This document shows positions 61,576-64,000 of a stretch of DNA of 64,000 nucleotides, one piece after another. How positions within the stretch are numbered: position 1 is the first letter of the stretch; every line of letters begins with the position of its first letter. The notes under the pieces are model-generated. The model was given only the letters and a program-made list of their open reading frames with translations. It ran no database searches and was not told the origin of the DNA. Source of the stretch: Macrophomina tecta. Lineage: Eukaryota; Ascomycota; Dothideomycetes; Botryosphaeriales; Botryosphaeriaceae. The translations under genes and the position numbers were made by a program. Where the stretch lies: NCBI GenBank assembly GCA_024180945.1, contig JAKSGN010000041.1, forward strand, positions 2,418,001 through 2,482,000, written 5' to 3'.

Positions 61576-63325
61576 GGTTTTGTCCACGCGGGTCCCGAGA
61601 GAGCGGATGAGGTTGCAATGGGAAGCAATGGAGGCACGAGGTGAGGAAGGACGGGCGGTCGGCGACTGCTGCCGGGTTGCGGCGGAAAGGAGACGAAAAA
61701 GGCAGCGCAGAGAGCGTGACGGCACCGGTGCAGCTGGCGAGTGCTGGACTTCGTTGAACACAGGCTCCACGCAGTCGGCCAGCTAGTGGCGTTGAGAGCA
61801 CAGAGATGGAGAGTGGCAGCCCTGAGGTGAGAGTAGTGGTGCAAAGCAGGCGGCGGAGAGATGAAAGAGTATGGCCGTGCTTTGCTACACACTAGTCTAA
61901 TTGACTGGCAGGTCAGCTAGGGCCTTAACGACCCTTCACGGTACGGCGCCGCCGCAGATGCACCAGCCCACAGTTTCCCGTGCCGCTGCAGCTCTATGTA
62001 CAGTGCCTCCTACCGCTCGTCCGCACCGTTGCTCAGCGTGCATGGCGTTGGGGGCCCGCCAGCCAGACGCGTCGCTCAGCTGCGTCGTCTCGTCATGTCA
62101 TGTCGCCGTATCGCACGAGGAACCCGCGTGGCTCTGGCTTCGGTTGCACACGCCGCGGATGCCAGGCTGCCCACGCCATACTTTTGCGCAGACGGCCAAC
62201 AGCACCCGCCGGCGCTCGAGTCCGCGGCGACCAAGGCGCTCGAGGGCTCAAAGCAAACGCGGCGCGGCGGCGTTCCCTCCTGGCGGCGCTGGGGAAGCGG
62301 GCGTCCTGCATCGCAGCACATGCACACTCTGAACGACGTCGTACGGGAGGGATCTGCCTGGAAGAACATGTCCAACGTGATCCAGCACGTTGAGAGCTGG
62401 GCGGCGCTCCCGCTGGCTACGGCGGGAACAGCGGGCGGGCTGCTAGCGCTTCGCCGTCTCATGCATGCGGGCGCGGGCGTAAATAGAAGCACCCATGTTC
62501 CCCCAAAAAGTAATGACCATGCCCATGCCCATGCCCATGCCCGCACCGCTGCCCACGCCTGGGGAGCGGCCGCGGGCGCGTGTTGGAGGCGGCGATCTTC
62601 AAACGTGTTTCCAAGACCACAACGCCCGCTTACGTGCCGAGGGGCACGCAGTTGAGAGCTAGCGCCAGATGCGATGCCGCACAAGGCTGGCAAGCTGAAC
62701 CCAAATTAAGGCCGTCGGCTACTAGGGAGTTGAATGTGTGTTATTAGCCTCCTTCAACCATATTCACGTTTGCTCCACCCCCCGATGATGCGTTTTGTTT
62801 CAGTTCGCCGTGGCAATGCCAAATGAGGCGCTGCCGCGAATCGCTGGCCCTCATCAATGATCGCTGTTTGCGCGCGCGTCGCTATTAGCCACTTGGGCGA
62901 CGTGCAACTGTGCCTCCGCAGCCGCGCTGGCTGGCGAGCCAGCTAGCTAATGGGATCTGCGCCGCAGGGGAGTCTGGCTACTTACATGAGGCGGCAGCCC
63001 CAGCAGAGCGCGACTGTTTCAGTTGAAGTCTATTCCATCATCAAAATAACCGTTCGGGCACTTGTGTACGAGTGCGCGAGCTGCCGCCGGAGAGAAACAC
63101 GCCCGAGCGCCCGAGCTTGTCCCTGCGTCAGCATACTAGCTAGCTAGCCGTGGCGCCCCGCCTGCAATGAACCCTCCTTCCAAACCAAGGCACGTTGTCA
63201 CCTCGCGCTTTATCATTTCCCTCGAATCCGCCTCACTGCCCGGCCCTGCTGCGCCCCGAATCGCAGATATATTGTCCGCGCGCATCTGACGCTGACCCTG
63301 CTATCCTAGTCTCACCCGCCGCGCC
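61576..63325. other. GC-rich divergent intergenic region
   Basis: 1.75 kb between the Dri1-like and F-box genes. Long frames exist on both strands (61996-62655 plus, 62076-62693 minus) but they overlap each other, contain a hexanucleotide repeat and have no domain. Pyrimidine-rich leader toward the F-box start. Confidence 0.55.
62518..62541. repeat. (CATGCC)4 tandem repeat
   Basis: Four perfect copies of CATGCC in non-coding GC-rich sequence. Confidence 0.9.
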
Positions 63326-64000
63326 ATGGGTTTCTTGAAGCATCTCCGCTCGCGGAGCAACCTCAAGGACAAGTCCAAGAACCATGGCCACGGGCCCCAG
63401 GCTCACGTCTACACCTCGAATCACCCTCTCCCACCGCTCTATCGCGGCCGCGACTGCACTGAGCAGCTTCCGGACAAGATCCTGCGCCGCATCTTCGAAT
63501 TCGTGTGCCCGCATACCGCCGACGACAGCTATGAGACGAGCGAGAAGAGCATGATTGGAGATGGCTGCATGCTGTGCGATTTGCGCGATCTGGCCAGCTG
63601 TGCGCAGGTCCGCCGCAGGTGGTATGGCGTCGCGCAGGGCTTGCTGTAAGTCTCGCATCTGCATCATTGGCCACGCGCCGCCACCTGACAAACATGCAGG
63701 TACAAATGTGTGCGCATCGATGCTGTTCACTATTGTGAACTTGAGGAGATCCTTGCCCAGAACCGCCGCCGCAAGTCGCGTCACGAAACAACCGATGTCC
63801 CGACCGCGCGTCTCCAGCTCTTTGCCCGCACCGTCAGGGCAAATCAGTACCTCGCCGAGACAGTTGAGCTGCTCAAACTCCCATACATGACCAGAGAAAC
63901 ATCAAAGGCCGATCTCGCCAGGACCGTCTCCGTCCTTCCTAATTTGCGCTATGTCGATCTGCCTGATGGATTCTTCTCCGGAGATCCCGGGAGCCATACG
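63326..64000 (+). CDS. F-box domain protein, partial (cut by window end)
   Basis: 5' part of a gene: exons 63326-63645 and 63700 onward to the end of the window. N-terminus MGFLKHLRSRSNLKDKSKNH is basic. The F-box lies at about residues 45-110: 'EQLPDKILRRIFEFVCPHTA', then 'CDLRDLASCAQVRRRWYGVA' and 'LLYKCVRIDAVHYC' across the splice, with an acidic and Ser-rich loop inserted in the middle of the box. After it 'LQLFARTVRANQYLAETVEL' and 'LPNLRYVDLPDGFF' look like the start of leucine-rich repeats. F-box proteins bring substrates to SCF ubiquitin ligases. The substrate and length are unknown because the gene runs past 64000. Confidence 0.85.

Noticed and set aside
61996..62693. Frames of about 200 codons on both strands
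   Set aside because: They overlap each other, include a hexanucleotide repeat (Ala-Trp repeats) and have no domain.
1..64000. tRNA, rRNA or CRISPR features
   Set aside because: No cloverleaf-like A/B box pairs, rRNA stretches or spaced repeats were seen by eye; a covariance-model scan would be needed to exclude tRNAs fully.

Overview
This window is nuclear DNA of a filamentous ascomycete (Pezizomycotina). Genes are split by short 50-120 base introns with GT...AG ends, signal peptides and fungal-only families are present (Zn2Cys6 regulators, GH55, CE16, Dri1), and a fungal-type Tc1/mariner element is inserted. My guess, from memory of similar proteins, is a Dothideomycete; this is inference. 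|| Layout. 0-2 kb: a decayed NACHT/STAND-like gene. 2-7 kb: an orphan P450 and an RtcB-type RNA ligase. 7.7-19.2 kb: a housekeeping block (seryl-tRNA synthetase, M18 aminopeptidase, mitochondrial helical-repeat-like protein, DEDDy exonuclease with HRDC and BRCT domains, conserved hypothetical). 19.2-22.5 kb: gene-poor, with one apparently intact Tc1/mariner element. 22.5-26.4 kb: two secreted carbohydrate-active enzymes tail to tail (CE16 esterase, GH55 glucanase). 27.7-36.8 kb: cupin protein, frameshifted GST, a C2H2+Zn2Cys6 regulator, 3.1 kb without a solid gene, and a Zn2Cys6 regulator. 37.6-42.6 kb: sulfite oxidase and a large disordered nuclear-type protein. 43.5-46.4 kb: a TPR-protein pseudogene split by an insertion, then a secreted RNase T1-like protein. 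46.8-56.1 kb: cysteinyl-tRNA synthetase and TRM61 on a shared promoter, a 2OG-Fe(II) oxygenase, and a PHO89 phosphate permease. 57.4-64 kb: coiled-coil protein, Dri1-like RNA-binding protein, and an F-box protein cut by the window end. || How the genes fit together. There is no convincing secondary-metabolite cluster. RNA handling recurs: SerRS, CysRS, TRM61, RtcB, Dri1-like and the T1-like RNase. The accessory parts (pseudogenes, transposon, frameshifted GST, T1-like protein) lie in gene-poor gaps between conserved genes. The most interesting items are the fungal RtcB, the secreted T1-like protein whose catalytic His-40 position is Ser, the Dri1-like protein whose N-terminal exonuclease domain has lost its acidic residues, and the helicase-free exonuclease with three HRDC domains and a BRCT domain. 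No tRNA, rRNA or CRISPR array was recognised.
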